Source of the DNA: Trametes villosa
Lineage: Eukaryota; Basidiomycota; Agaricomycetes; Polyporales; Polyporaceae
Reading direction: 5' to 3'
NCBI GenBank assembly: GCA_002964805.2
Contig: PUDQ02000102.1
Location: 124,001 to 188,000, forward strand
Length of the DNA stretch: 64,000 nt
The notes below the pieces were generated by a model that made no database searches, had not been told where the DNA came from, and saw nothing but the letters and a program-made list of their open reading frames with translations. Below, one piece after another: positions 46,480 through 59,200 of the stretch. Numbering within the stretch: the first letter of the stretch is position 1; each line of letters starts with the position of its first letter. A program made the translations under genes and the position numbers.

Positions 46480-48948
46480 TTAGAGCTCGATGGTTGCGGT
46501 AGATTCAGGCATCCAACGCTCGGTAGGATGGAACTCCCTTACATCGGTGGTTAAGGCGAACGACGGGACGCTGTTGCCGACGTGGGTGCAAGGTCCCCGG
46601 GGTGTCTTGGGTTCATTCTACCGTCCCATAACTTGTACGCTAATACGCGCGACAGAGTGAGAGATCTGAACTGAACCTAACGATGGAACACTTACCTCGA
46701 TGCCCGGGAGACTGGGGAGAAAGGGATCCCCCCCATCATCGACATAGGGAGCCAGACGCGTGTGAGGAGTTGTCGTGCCGGGAGTCCCATCGTCGTCGTC
46801 CGGTCCCGTGGTTCCTGGAGCGTCGGCGGAGACGCTGCGGCTGAACTGCTCGGTTGTCTCGATAGACAGCCATACCTGTGTCGCGCCGTGAGGTTTTGAA
46901 GGAGCGCGTTCGAGCGACACCCGCAGAAGTCGAGCACTCTCCTGGTCGACGAGAGACGATGGGACGAAGAACACGGCCTGCGAAACCCTCAAGGACTTGT
47001 GCCCGACGTCCGAGGGCAGGGTTCGCGCCGTTCTCTTCTCGTCTTCCAAGTAAAAGGGTAAGCTCGTGGATGCGTGTGCGACGCCGGGTAGCGATCGAGA
47101 GGGGGTCTGTGTTGGATCGGAGGAGCTCCCGTGGGGCTCGGCGAGATGACTGGTGACAGAGAAGCGGCACTTGGTATCGGAGGTCCACCCCCACTCCCGT
47201 AGCTGGTGACTCGGCGTGAGCTGTACTCGGATTGTCTGGCGGTATTCAGGTCGCGAAGGCTGAGCGCTCCCTGTATGCACCAAGGTGGTCTCCATGGCGA
47301 TCTCATCGCCAGAGCGCGCAACCGCCAGAGGGGAGACCGCAAATCCGAGCGCGCGCAAGCTCTGGACGCTGCGAGGCGCGAGATCGAAGAAGGTGCTGCA
47401 AAGTCTCGCAGGCCAAATCTGCAGCTCCGGAAGGGACTCGATCCTCTGGAGGAACTTCGACTGCGGAGGACCTCGGTGGTTACGCAGTATCGAGACCTCG
47501 GCACGCACGGGCGACACGCACTCCAGGGCCTCCGTAAGCGTCTTTCGTGACAAGCAGACAGTACGATACGGCCAGTGGTTCCATAGGCACGGGTCGCTGG
47601 ACAGAATGTGGGTACCGATAGGAGAACCATGCCCGCGCGCGACGGCGGAAGACGACGGGTGGAGAGGAAGTGCGATGAAAAACCCGCTGTCGTCCTCGCA
47701 TTGCAGTATGCCGAGTCTGTCCGGCTGGCCCAGTTGTAGGCAGACGTCGCACGGATCCGCTTCGTGGCTCGTCCTAATGGCTCGGAGAACTTGCGGAATT
47801 GCGACTAGGTCGAGACATAGCAGTGTCGTCCGGACGCCTTGCGGAGTGAAGACGCAATGCAAGGGCGGAATGTCCTCAATTCCCTTGATGCGAAGCTGCG
47901 ATGCCAAAGCAGACGATGTTACCGGCCTGAACGTGCCCGTACCGCGGAAGTAGGAGGGAGAGGGAGCGAGAAGTCCAGCGTAGTGGTCCGAGTAGTGGCG
48001 ATACATCGCCTTACCGCCAGCAGCGAAGTCGCATTGAGCGAGAGAGCGCAGGGTGCATCCGTCACCCCAGGCGAAGACGCTTTGATCCGGAACAGACCTG
48101 ATAATGTCCTCCTGAAGGCGGAGGAACGCGTTCTCGCCTTCGCCATAGACCGGCGGCATGTGGACGCCAAAGAGACCCATCAGGGAGTACGCCCGGTCCT
48201 CCACGCGAGTCGTTTCCCGGTCCGCAGCCCACGACATCCTGCGCGCGACGCTAGCCGAGTCGACCGTGGCCCGCCCCGTGAGGATATCGAAGTCGACCCC
48301 AGTGATGTCAGCGAGGGTAAGAGCCAGTGTGAGCTTCGTTCCGAAGAAGGTCCAGCGCTGGGTCAGGAACTCGATGCGCTCCGGGGCGATGAGCTCTTGC
48401 AACGTCCACCCGCGCTTGTGCCACCAGCTCTTCCGGAAGAGGGATTCCTTGTCCTGTGGGATATCGCCGTCGGGAACGTCCGCGAGGTAGACATAGCATA
48501 CGTCGGAGAGCCGGTACCATTCGTACATCGAGTTGATCGCTTCGGAGAGCTCGGCGCTGCTCGACTTGTCGATGCAGCACGCGTCGTCCCAGACGAGATT
48601 AATGCCGGCGTCGCGCGCGACCTTGCAGAGGCCCTTCACCTTTCCCGAGAGCGGTGATGCAGAAGAGAATACGAGGCTAACGCCGTCGGGAATGTCTTCG
48701 TATAAGTAGCTCGCTGTAAGGCTGTCGTCTGGGCAGGGGAGCAGGGGCCAGTCGACGGGCTGCGACGATCCGTGAGGGTTCTTCGGCGCTGCATCTGCGG
48801 CTGCTTGGATCCTCCGGACGTCGGCGTACGTTTGTTCGCCGCCCTCTTCTGCAGTCCTCCAGACGTGGGACAAGATCGCATAGCGGGTGTACCTCGGATC
48901 GTCGTGCCATTCAAACCTGCCGGTCCAAGTGTTCATGAAGCGCGGCAT
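46480..48948 (-). CDS. HET-7: HET / DUF8212-like protein without coiled-coil tail
   Basis: Predicted 796-residue paralogue. Exon 1 is 48948-46696; a GTAAGT donor and a TAG acceptor give a 78-base intron, then exon 2 is 46617-46480. Exon 2 was accepted because its 45 codons (KTPRGP, then VREFHPT, then TATIEL) stay open and are conserved in frame in the HET-4 remnant, which ends at the matching place. The HET domain (YAILSHVW, LVWDDACCIDKSSSAEL, GWTLQELIAPERIEFL) and the DUF8212-like YSLMGLFGVHMPPVYGEG are intact. The middle part is diverged from HET-1. After a TTGPDDDDGTPGTTT linker the protein has the PYVDDGGDPFLPSLPGIE segment in place of the coiled coil. Without splicing, translation would run 25 residues into the intron and stop at the acceptor TAG. 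Confidence 0.85.
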
Positions 48949-50509
48949 GCTGTAGAGGGCGCCAACAGAATGTCAGCGACTTAGGTTCCACACGGATAGG
49001 CACTCACCGCACTTGCCTGCTCGCGGACCTTCGATATAATGGTGACCAGAGATGCAGAGGGAAGGAAGTGCCGACAACGCGCGTGATTTGTGTGTGCGGT
49101 TTGCGCGGCGTGTTTGTAATTTACAATCTGATAGGCACAACCACGTGTGATGGCAGCGCCGCGTCGTCGGCCGTTGCCCCGACCCTTGCACGGCACAGCT
49201 TGATTGCGTGCGCATATGTGCATGCGTGTGAGACAGTGGAGTGTAGGTGCACTTGCATTGGGATCGCGCAAGTAAAAGTCAATCGGAGCCCCGTATGGGC
49301 GCAAGTGTAGTCATCTAGCCCAAGAGATGGTGAGATTCATTGCGAACGCGCCTGCGTTGCGATGTAGGACAAGATGTACAGAAATACAAGTGCAGCGAAT
49401 GCAATACAACTCACCAGTCTCGGAAGGCTTGAGTAATCCACGACAGTGTGCGGTAAGACGTCAGAGTAACGAATTGCGCGCCCAGATACGCCAAATTCCG
49501 AGCGCTGCAGGCCCCAGGACCGAGAGTGGCAGATGGACTGGAGAGAAGGAAGTCTCCGACATAGAGCGATGGAGAGTTGCTCGAGTATAGGTCGCCGAAC
49601 CAGCGAGATCTATCGCCTCGAGAGGGTATGGACACAGTGTCCTGATCCGAGTTCACACGTCCCGGATGCGAGCCCGACCAGGCCGTCCCATACCAAGCAC
49701 AGGCGACACTTTGAGCTTCAGCTTGTCAACTCAATTGAAAGGCTGTCGGGATCGCGCCGCCACAGTGTGCTTGATGGTCTGAGAGGGATAAACGTTAGCA
49801 TTCGACTTGCAGAATTCCTCCTGAGCCTTATCCGCAACGTCCCAGTTATCGCAGTGCATCAGACATTTCCAGAGGAGAAGCTTGGTGAAATAGGTGGATG
49901 GCTCGCACATCGGAACATGATTTTCCTCTTACCTCTGACGTGCCTAACGGCGCCCATGAGTCGCCCGCTCGATCTCGTCATAACTCGAATTCGGCGAGCC
50001 TGCGGGAGCGATATTGACAGCCAGATGCGCGCCGTGCAAGAGCCATAGTGGAGCTTGAGTAGAGCCGTGCAGATCGAGACAAATCTAGAACGTAGATACA
50101 TACGAAGAGCGGCCCGAAGCTCTTCTAAGATGGCGCGTCGCGATGTAGCAGCCGCAAATGAGTGCGAGCAAATCAGGGAGGACGAAGGAGGAAGAAAAGA
50201 GCAACTTGAACGAGCGCCCGCCTGTGTCCGTTGCCAGCGCTAGCAGTTCGATGACCTACTACACAGAGGTGCTCCTGTTTTATACCGCTCACTCCGAGGA
50301 TGATTTGGTACAGGCACTTCCTGGTCCGGTACTCTGAGGCATGGAGCTTGAAGCTGAAGTCCAGTCATCTCTCTGAGAGTCCGACTAGCGCAAATGTAGT
50401 GGTTAGAAGTGTATGTACTTGAGTTGATAGCCGAGCTTCCCGAAACCGAGTCTATACATGAAAAGACGAGCACCAGGAGGGAGTCGGTCTCGGGTCATTA
50501 CAGGAGCGT
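48949..50509. other. Intergenic region between HET-7 and HET-8
   Basis: No gene is supported. A weak cognate of the promoter block lies near 49040-49130 without a clear ACGCGT core. Segments near 49330-49460 and 49795-50260 resemble the array intergenic blocks; the last ends in GCCAGCGCTAGC followed by a decayed TGACCTAC where TGACGTCA is expected (50252). Confidence 0.5.
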
Positions 50510-52573
50510 TCAAACCAGCACCACTTTGACGTGGTGTTGACCGTGAAGGGCATATTCGGAGTGATGTTCGTACACGCCGATGCGCCGGTAGGTTGCCGCC
50601 GCGCTGTCTCGAGATTCCAAACTGTCCGTGTCCACGCGAGTAATAACAAGGCCGTATATCCGCTCCTGACTACGGAAGACAGGAACAAACCATGTGTGGG
50701 CGTCGTCGTCAGCCAAGCTCTCGTCGGCCGGGTCGTCGATGGACATGTGGTGATTCAGGTCCCTGAGCACCCTGCTAGGTGATATCAACATCGCGTGCAT
50801 AACGAGGTATCCGCCGGTGACCTGTCCAAAGCGTAGCTCAGGATTCTTGAGCTGGATTCCGTCGCCCACTACCCGCGCAACGCTGGTGGGTGGCGAGCTC
50901 GCAAACCACAGCTCCAACCAGTTCCCGCCAAGGGTGACCTGGCCAGCCACGGACGCCCACGACCACGACGGCGCAACGTAGACACGCGGGCGAGCGGGCT
51001 TGGAGCCTGTCCGGCGCGGCTCGCGCGTCCACATCAGGTCGCGCAGATTCTCGGGGCGCCACGAGCCGTTCACAGGTGTGCTGCGCCATAGCCCCGCAAG
51101 GTAGTCCCCGCCGATCAAGGGGGCGAACACCTCCGCGATCGAGCTGCACGCGACGAGCTTGTCCGACGCCTCACCGATGTCGCACTTGGTGTATTCTTCG
51201 ACCTTTCTCCACCACGTGCGATGCAACGCATGCCACTCCCGTGAGTCTTGCTCCGGAGGGTCAACGTCTGTGTGGAAAAGCTCGTTGGGCAGCCGCTCGC
51301 CCCAAGGGGTCCCGGGATGGAACGCGCCGCCGATGTTTTGCCCGGTCGTCCGACAGTGGAACTCGAGTGTCTCCGACGTGAAGACGAGCTTGCGCGGGGA
51401 CATGAAGTACTCCTGGAAGCACCATCCCCGGGTCGTGATTGGGTCGGATACGGCCGGGAGCGAGTCTGTTATTGGGGAGAGGTGCACCGTGCCCGCGCGC
51501 TGTTGTTCGCCCGGATGTTCGCGCGGACAAACGAAAGGGAGGCTCAACTCGGGCAGCCGCGCCGCGCGCCGTTGGAGGAAGCCTTCGCTGACGCGCTTCG
51601 CGCTGGCCGCGACGATGGTGACGTACGCGTGGCGGTAGATGAGGTGCATCTGCGTGAGCTCGCGGAGCTTGTCCGCGGCGGAGTCCTGGACAATACAGAG
51701 ACTGTCTATCCAGAGGTATTGCACCCCGAGTGCGTGGGTTACATGAATTGCGTCCCGGATCGTTTGAGGAAGGTGAACGGGGTTGAGCCCGTCCAAGTAG
51801 GCGACGATGTTGGCCTTCGTCGTGCGGTGGGGCTGCGCCTCGCCCCATACATAGCTGAGCGCGAGATACCTTCCGTACTGCCCTTCGGTAGAGGCGAGGC
51901 GTGGATGCGCTATGTCGGTGCAGTCGATGAGGCGCGAGGGAAGGGGAGTATCGGAGGCCGGTGAGATCCGGGAGCATTCTGCATGTCGACCAACACATTC
52001 ATCGATGAGTGATCTCGCGAGGGAGAGCGCGCGCGGGGACCCCACGTCCAAGATCAGGTTTCGCGCCACGACATACGGCGCCGCAGGGTCATCTACTCGA
52101 AACCGACGAAATCAGGCATGTACGTACCCCCGACGAACGAGCTGTTCAACAGACTCACCTTCCGCTGTGTGCGCCACCCACATCCCACTCCTTCTGATGC
52201 CACGGTACCCAATTTGAAGCGTCTGCGTCTTCGGCGGGTTGCCCCCCTTTGGCGGTCCTCCTCCAATCAGCTCAACCTCGAACTCGAGATCGCGCGGTAG
52301 CGTCCCGGTGGCGGCGTTCCCCGTGACGTATCGCCCCACAGCGGCACACCACATACAGCCCGCCGCAGCTCCTTGCTCTAGCTGAAGTACCGAGGTCTGG
52401 TAAAGATATGATGGATACAGCCACGGGGTCGCGCAATCCCTCAAGATCCCGAAGTGGGCTGCGAAGGGACGTCTCCAGCAGTTATCGCAGATCTGGAGGG
52501 GACGAGGGGGTAGCTGATCTTCGTCCGTGTGAGGCAGAAGCGACGAGGCAACTACAGGGATATTAGTGTTCAT
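50510..52573 (-). CDS. HET-8: HET-domain protein of a second subfamily
   Basis: Predicted 665-residue HET protein not closely related to its neighbours. Exons are 52573-52159 and 52092-50510; the 66-base intron (GTGAGT..TAG) joins AEG to DPAAPYVVARNL in frame. The N-terminal exon includes an ICDNCWRRPF motif and a C-M-W-C pair seen before the HET domain in such proteins. The HET domain reads YLALSYVWG, then LPQTIRDAIHV, LGVQYLWIDSLCIVQD and YRHAYVTIVAASA, followed by RGWCFQEYFMSPRKLVF, the pattern of the broad HET-6/TOL-like group. The C-terminal half has YVAPSWSWASV and ends in HVKVVLV. The earlier in-frame GTG at 52663 was rejected in favour of the ATG at 52573. It shares the strand of the array but not its promoter. 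Confidence 0.9.
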
Positions 52574-55500
52574 GGGGGATGTGTTGGTGGAGGCGACTAG
52601 GGAGTGAAGAGCCCAAGCTGCAGACGACGCCCGGGGCCAGTGGGTGTGAGCAAACGCGTGCACGAGACCTCGTTTTCTGCGGATAAACGGTGAGCAGATA
52701 GTTACGGAAGCTTTCAGAAGCGGTTGCTAATGCGGGGCTTGACGAAAAAAGTCCTGCACACGCGCGGATATGAAAGGAGAAGCGCTTGCAATACGAGCGC
52801 AACGTGACACATGAGATGGAAGGCGGGACTGCGCGCATTTAAGCGGTTATCCGCCTCGCGTGTCTGCCACACGCGATAAGGAGCCATGGTGCGAGCAGAG
52901 ACCTACGCTCACAACTGGCAGCGGGTTGCGTGGTAGCTCGCGTCAAGCGTACGCGCGTACTGGGCGGTCACCGGTGCCGCCGCCGCAAGCGACGGGCTCG
53001 CGGAAAGGTGTGCTCAGGATGCGCAGAGTGTAGCTGAGTCTTCAACGTACAACGACCAACCACGACGCGTGCGTCGCACACCCATCCTGCGGCGAGCTGG
53101 GCTATACATGCAACATGTCTGCGAGGAAGCGGCTACCAGAGTGCACAGAGCGGAACACGCCGCCGACGTCCCGGATCACTAACTAGTAGTAGAACTGGAG
53201 AGTGAGGTTGTCTGCAGGGCGTTATGTCTGACGACGAGGGCGCGAGACTTGCATGACGGGGCAGAATATACAAAACGGGAGGAAGAGAATGCGGCGCGGC
53301 ATACCAGTTATAGGACTTTTTGAGACTCCACGACAGTGTGAGGCTATGGCCCGGCTGGCGTCCGTCGCGCATACGGGAGACATGTGGTACGGGGGCTGGG
53401 GCCGGCCTAGAGGGTATCGTTTGGCACAACTTTCTAGCCTTACAGCAGGTCCCGACGTGCGCGGGTCGATGCCCAAGCTCGCGCCCCGTTGTGATCTGTC
53501 TGGACGTCGGCTGGACGTCGGTCGCCAACGGGCGTTAGCCCAAGCTTTTAACGCTCTTCCGGCCTCCTCGGGCGGGTGCACACGTTCCTGCACCACCATT
53601 GGAGTTGACAACACTCGTGCAATACCTGGAGCAGCGTGACTAGCCGCTCGCGCTCACGGAGTGCCATTCCACCTCTCCCAACCCCGTGCACATCGCGTAG
53701 TTCTCCGTCACTCTGAGGGGCGCGAGTGTCCCGCCGAGATTCTCCACCTCGTGCCCACTACGCTCACAGAGCGCCGGAGATGACGCGCGCGCGTGCGGCT
53801 GGCCACCTACCCACGCACGAAGGCGAGCCGAGGACTGGATAGCTGTTCGGAGCGGCGATCCCTGAACAACTCTGAGTATGAAGCTGAAGAGCAAACTCAC
53901 CAGCCAAGCGGACAACACACCCAGCGCCAAGGGCGGCGAATTGTCATGCCGGGCAGCGCAACTACCTTGGTGAGGACGCGTGAAATCTGGTCGTGGACAT
54001 CTGGGGGGTGAGGATGTGCGGGACCTAGGAGGAGCCGGCACGCAACGCCCGCGTACTGAGCGTAACATACGCCGCGGCGAGGCTGGGTAGCGGGACGGGG
54101 TCAGGTCATACCAGACATGGAAGTGACGGCTCTTGGAAAGTGTCCACGTACCGAACCCGCGATCGGGAACCGTCGCACGCCGGGGGGCATGTATTCGCTG
54201 TGGTACGGTCAAACGAGCCAGTGAGGGTGGGTATGAGGCGTGTCGCCTTCGACAGGCGGCATGGAGGCCAAGTTTGCAGCGCGATTCCACTCGTCGTGGG
54301 TGCGACGCCACTGACTGTGCTACGTCGCACACGAAGGAGAGTGGAATCTTTGGCACTGGTGCTGCACACTTGATGGTCTAAGGAGGGAATGTTCAAGCAC
54401 TCGATTTGCGATGTACTTAGACCTCGCCGACATGCAATGCCTACGCACCGAGCAGAATCTACCGTATGATCAGACTGAGTAACGATACGGGGACAGACCG
54501 TACGAAACGCACATATTACGGCTATGGCGAGCGTCCAAGCACCGAAGCGGCGAGCGGAGTGAAGAGGGGAGATTGCTGCGCGCCGGACGACAGTTACGAT
54601 ACGATTCGGCGAACCTGTGAGGTGCGTTGGCTCCACAGACGCAGTATGGAGGGCGAGCCTCCTAGAGCGAACCCATGTCTTGGATGAGATGTCAGACTGC
54701 GAGCAGTTGACGCGCTCGTTGACCAGACCAGACAACTTGTGCAACGTACGCATGTAGTTCGCCTGTCATTAATACGTGCTACTTACCTGAAGTGCGTCCC
54801 ATGAGCTAGTCTGCATGCTCTTTTCGAGCCCCAAAACCTACAAGCATTCGCCATACGAAGGCAGCGAGTGATTGCATGTCTTTGGCCGCGCGAGAGCGAT
54901 GATAGAGCCGAATGGGGTAGAACGGAGCTAAAGCATAGAGAAGGGTATATAGAGGTTCCCAGATCACTAGACAGCAGAGGCGTACAGCGACGTGGCAGCT
55001 GTAGATGTGTCATTGAGCGCGACCCAGTCGGGGCTTCGAAGAAAAGAGCGAATTGAGCGAGCGCCCGTCTGCGTTCGTTGCCAGCGTGAGCGCTGAGGAT
55101 GACGTCATCACTCGTGCTCTCCTTCAAGCTCAAGTTCGCCCTGGGCCCCGGGAACTAGCATTTAGTACGGTATCACTCACTTCTTCGTAGTAACACCTTC
55201 TTTCAAGAACTCAGGATACCCAGGGCCCCATTCCGGGAAGATGTTTGACGCATACTTGCAGGTTCATTATCCTCATAATTACATGAAAACATTGCAACGT
55301 CAGACACGTAGGTACCGCGCGCGCAGTATCATGCCAGTAGCAGAGGGTGAAATCTAACGACATCTGTGCCCTCTAGCCGGTCACGGAGGCCGCTATTACT
55401 GGGGATTCCTCCGACGATATGCTCGCAGACGTTAGGCGAGTGGCCGCTCAAGCACTCTGCGAGTTCATACTCCAACTGCAGCCCATGTTCAAACGACCAT

Positions 55501-56208
55501 GCTGGTATCGACACACGCAGGCCATGCTCGTCCCCATGCTGGCCATGTGCGCTGTATTTCAAGCGCAGTACCAGATGACTTATGAATTCAGGAAAATACG
55601 TCAATCCCAGTTCCACATGTACGTCCTCGAAAAGCGGAAGATGTTCCGTACCCCCACACACAAGTGTCCCCTGTGCGACCACAATTCAAGTGAGCGGTAC
55701 TTTCTCGTCCCCTCGGTTGGTTTGTCGTCACTCAGCAGCCTCATGCTGGTTCCCCGCTTCTTCTCGAGACGAAGACATCCCCAACTCGCCCGGTGCGCGT
55801 GGTTATAAACGACGGCGGGAGTCCCAATGCCGATGTACGTCTCTCCTCGTTGCGCCGCACAGCTATTGGTATAGATACGACATATTGCCCTCGGTCAACA
55901 GCCGACAGATTAGTCATCAGGCCTCAGGGCCCGCGGCCATAGTCCCGCCAGACCGCAAACACTACCAGGTTCGGCATCGCGCGTTGCCACGGATGAACAC
56001 GGTATGGCTCCGACGCGAGGCTATGGCGCGTCCGCCCGCCGCGCGAGCTATAATATAAGCTGCGTCGCGTCGCGCACGGGTACACTGTCTAACAAAGCCC
56101 GGTACATTGTGGAGGTGTCTCGGATCCGGAGCCTATATCAAAGGTACGAAACATACATTTGAGTCATCAGAGCGTCGTCGAGTCACAGTCAGAGGCCGTC
56201 ATATGGTT
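52574..56208. other. Intergenic region between HET-8 and HET-9
   Basis: No gene is supported. About 52.6-53.1 kb is probably the HET-8 promoter region. From about 53.2 kb on, array-type blocks resume, with a TGACGTCA block at 55030-55107. Frames such as 53640-54356 (minus) and 55419-55808 (plus) have no recognisable motif and overlap longer shadows on the other strand. Confidence 0.45.
55030..55107. repeat. TGACGTCA-ending repeat block (before HET-9 region)
   Basis: GAGCGAGCGCCCGTCTGCG, a GCCAGCGTGAGCGC core, then TGACGTCA at 55100-55107. Confidence 0.6.
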
Positions 56209-59200
56209 CTACGTAGCGTCCGCGTGGGCGGGGAGAGAAGGCATGGCCGCTATGTGCGACGAGGCACCGACGGCGTGTGAGTTGGAGGACGCGAACGTAA
56301 TGAATACAACAGGCTGCTTACTCATGGCTGCAGCAAGGGCATCGAGTCTCCGCGACATCTCGGCCATCTGTGACAGCAGCGCGGCGTTTTGGGTGGTGAG
56401 CGAAGCGAACTCGGACTTCATCTCCGCGTGGTCTGAGGCCGCCATGGACACCTGCGCACGCAGCGCACTATTCTCCCGCCGCAGGGCGTCTACGCTCTCG
56501 AGTGTCGCGTACTGCGCCGTCGTGGTGTCCGCCGAATCGGAGACGACGTCCGGCAAGTGGCTGGGTGGCAGCGGCACCGGGAGTGGGAGGGACTCTGCCG
56601 ACGGCGGGGGGGTTGAAAGCGCACGCCGGAGCCCAGCGGCGCTGGGTTCATTGATAGCAGGTGGGGGTGCCCAGTGGGCGCCGTCATCGCGAGTGCCCGT
56701 GTCCGCAGTACGCCTGGGGTCGGACCGTTCCTGCGGGGGGAGATTAGAACCGACCATCCATACAGCGTAGTACAGCGTCACGTACCGCAGACCGTTGATG
56801 ATTGAACATCCGAGCCCTCTTCGCCTCGGTGGATCCAGACGGTTCAGCGTTCAAAGCGCTCGCTGACCGCCGCCGCTTACGAGCAACCTCAGGCACCGTT
56901 AAGAGAGTCGACATCTGCCAAGGGAGCGTCGAATCACGGAAGTCGAGTCAGCTTTGCACCTGTCATAAAACCAGATACCGCACCTCCAACTCGAAGACTG
57001 CTCCCTGGGACGTGCCCCTTGCACTGCGGGCAGAGGATGCGTCATCAGTCGTTCCGAGAGTGGCAACAGCTATGCTTCCGGGCGCGCCAACTTCGCTCGA
57101 ATCGGAGCGGCTAATCTCTGTTAAACCCCCAACGGGGGCAGGCGCGAGCGGGGCGATGAGAGGTTCGGTTTCGAGGACGATATTGCCCAGGACATGTGTG
57201 GCGTCGCCCATTCGAGGCCGAACAGACCCCCCGGAGCCGTTCTTGCTAAGCCCGCCCGTAGTGTTGGGAGTAGCAAATACTGCGCCATCCTGGAAAGCGT
57301 CGTCGTCGTCGGGATTGCGAATGTAGCCGCCGCTGGGTGTCTGAAGAGTGGGGGACGTGGAAGATGAATCTGCTTGACTGCCCGCGCCGGTGGCATGAAG
57401 AAATCCCTCCATTTTCGTGCGCTCGCAGTGTGCGGCAATTGGCTCAGGGGTCTCGATCGATAGTGCTTGTCCTAAAGCTGTGATTGGTGACGAGTCGTCG
57501 ATATCTGGGTAGCACCGCTCGTAGGAGTAGCTCGCATCCGCCTACGAGATTTGCATGTCAGTATTATGATATATGGGCCGTTAGCTTTGATGTCATACGT
57601 ATACACTAACCCTGGGGGAAGAGCATTCCGTGTCGTTGTTGTGCTCCGAGGTGCTGTGGTGCTTGGAGGGGATATCATTGGCGTCTTCCAGTCTCGTATC
57701 GCCTGAGTTCTTCTGGGCACTCATCAATTCGGCGATGTCTTGGGGCACCTCGCTCATGTCCATGACGAGGAAGACGGTCTGCGAACTGTCAGTACCAGAA
57801 AGTTGGCCGGCGTCCGGATGTCGCTCGAGGGAGAGTCGTAGCAACTGAACATAATTAGGTGGCATTTGAGGATATAGGCGGATGAGAAGGTCGAGTTGGG
57901 CAAGTGTGTGTCGACCTTGTAGGTCATCGATGTGTACTTCCTGAATTTGCTGACTATCACTTCCAGGAACTTCCAAGTCCGTCGCTCTACAGGAAATGGC
58001 CGTAGGACTGCTTGCGAGACCAGGCGAACTTAGGGGGGCAGCGCTTGAGAAGCAAATCCTGACATAGTAGCCACGCCACGTATATCGTTCGGATACTTCA
58101 AGAGATAGACGCAACGGGATGGAGTGCAGGAGGCCGCGGTCAGGGTATGCGAGGGTGGTCTTCAAGCTGATCTTGCCAGTGAGCAGCCCGCGCGTCATCT
58201 GCAGAGGGGAGACCGTGAAGCCGAGCGTGCGTAGCCTCGCGACGCTGTCCGGAGAGAGAGCGAAGGCAGTCCCGGGCCAGCCCGAGTCAGCACGAAAGCC
58301 AGGCCACAGATTGAGCGTGGGCAGTGACTGGTGTGGCATGCATGGCAGGAGGGACTTCGATGGAGGGGTATGCGAGCGGTGGCGGAGCAAGGAGACCTCG
58401 GCCGTCACCGGCTTGACACATTCCAAGATCTCCGCGAGCACGTTGCGGGGCAGCCATATCGTGCGGAACGGTTCGTTCTCAGAGCAGTCGCAGTTGGTAC
58501 CAACGAGGGAGCCGCGCCCGCTCCCCGCATCGTCGGAAGAATGAAAAGCGAGTCCAACAAGATCTCCGTCTTCATTCCCGCACTGCAACAGGGCGAGTCT
58601 GTCCGCCTTGAAATGGTTTGCGCGATTCCCGCACGGCTGTTCCATCCCCTGCAGTATGAGCGAGATTGGTGTCCGTAGGTCCGTCAAATTCAAGCATAGC
58701 AACCGCATGCGCGCACCCTGAGGAGTGAAGACGCAGTCCAACGGCGGAACATCCTCGAGGTGTTGTATGTGCAGTCTCGCCGCGAAATCGGCGAGGGCCA
58801 CCGGTCTGGCGTTAGAGAAGATAAAAGGGGTTGGAGAGGATGCCAACAGACAGGCAGCAGATCGCGTGGTATCAAGGCCAAATTCCCCCAGAGTACGCCG
58901 TAACATCCTCGAGTCTTCCCGCTTCCAGGTGAATATGCTTTGGTCGGGGATTGACCTAATGACTTCCTCCTGGAGACGGAGGAATGCGTTCGTCCCTTCG
59001 CCGTAGATTGGGGACATGTGGACGCCGAAAAGGCCCATCAGGCTGTACGCCCGATCCTCGACACGGGTTGTCTTTCGTTTCGCAGCCCACGACATTCTTT
59101 GTGCGACGCTAGCCGAACCCACGGGGGCCCGGCCGAGGAGGATATTGACGTCAATCCGGGTGAGACTGGATAGAAACCCGGCAAGCCCCAGTTTTGTCCC

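Noticed and set aside
46618..46695. Unspliced end of HET-7 (stop at 46618)
   Set aside because: The stop TAG is also the acceptor of a GTAAGT intron, and the next 45 codons are conserved in frame in the HET-4 remnant, so the spliced form is preferred.
52574..52663. Longer N-terminus for HET-8 starting at 52663
   Set aside because: That codon is GTG; the first ATG in frame is at 52573.
53640..54356. Minus-strand open frame of 238 codons between HET-8 and HET-9
   Set aside because: Arg/Ser/Pro-rich composition without motif, in a region resembling other non-coding array gaps; overlapping frames of similar length exist on the other strand.
55329..55808. Overlapping plus and minus frames near 55.3-55.8 kb
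   Set aside because: Neither has a recognisable family motif or supporting splice pattern, and they cannot both be coding. Left unassigned.
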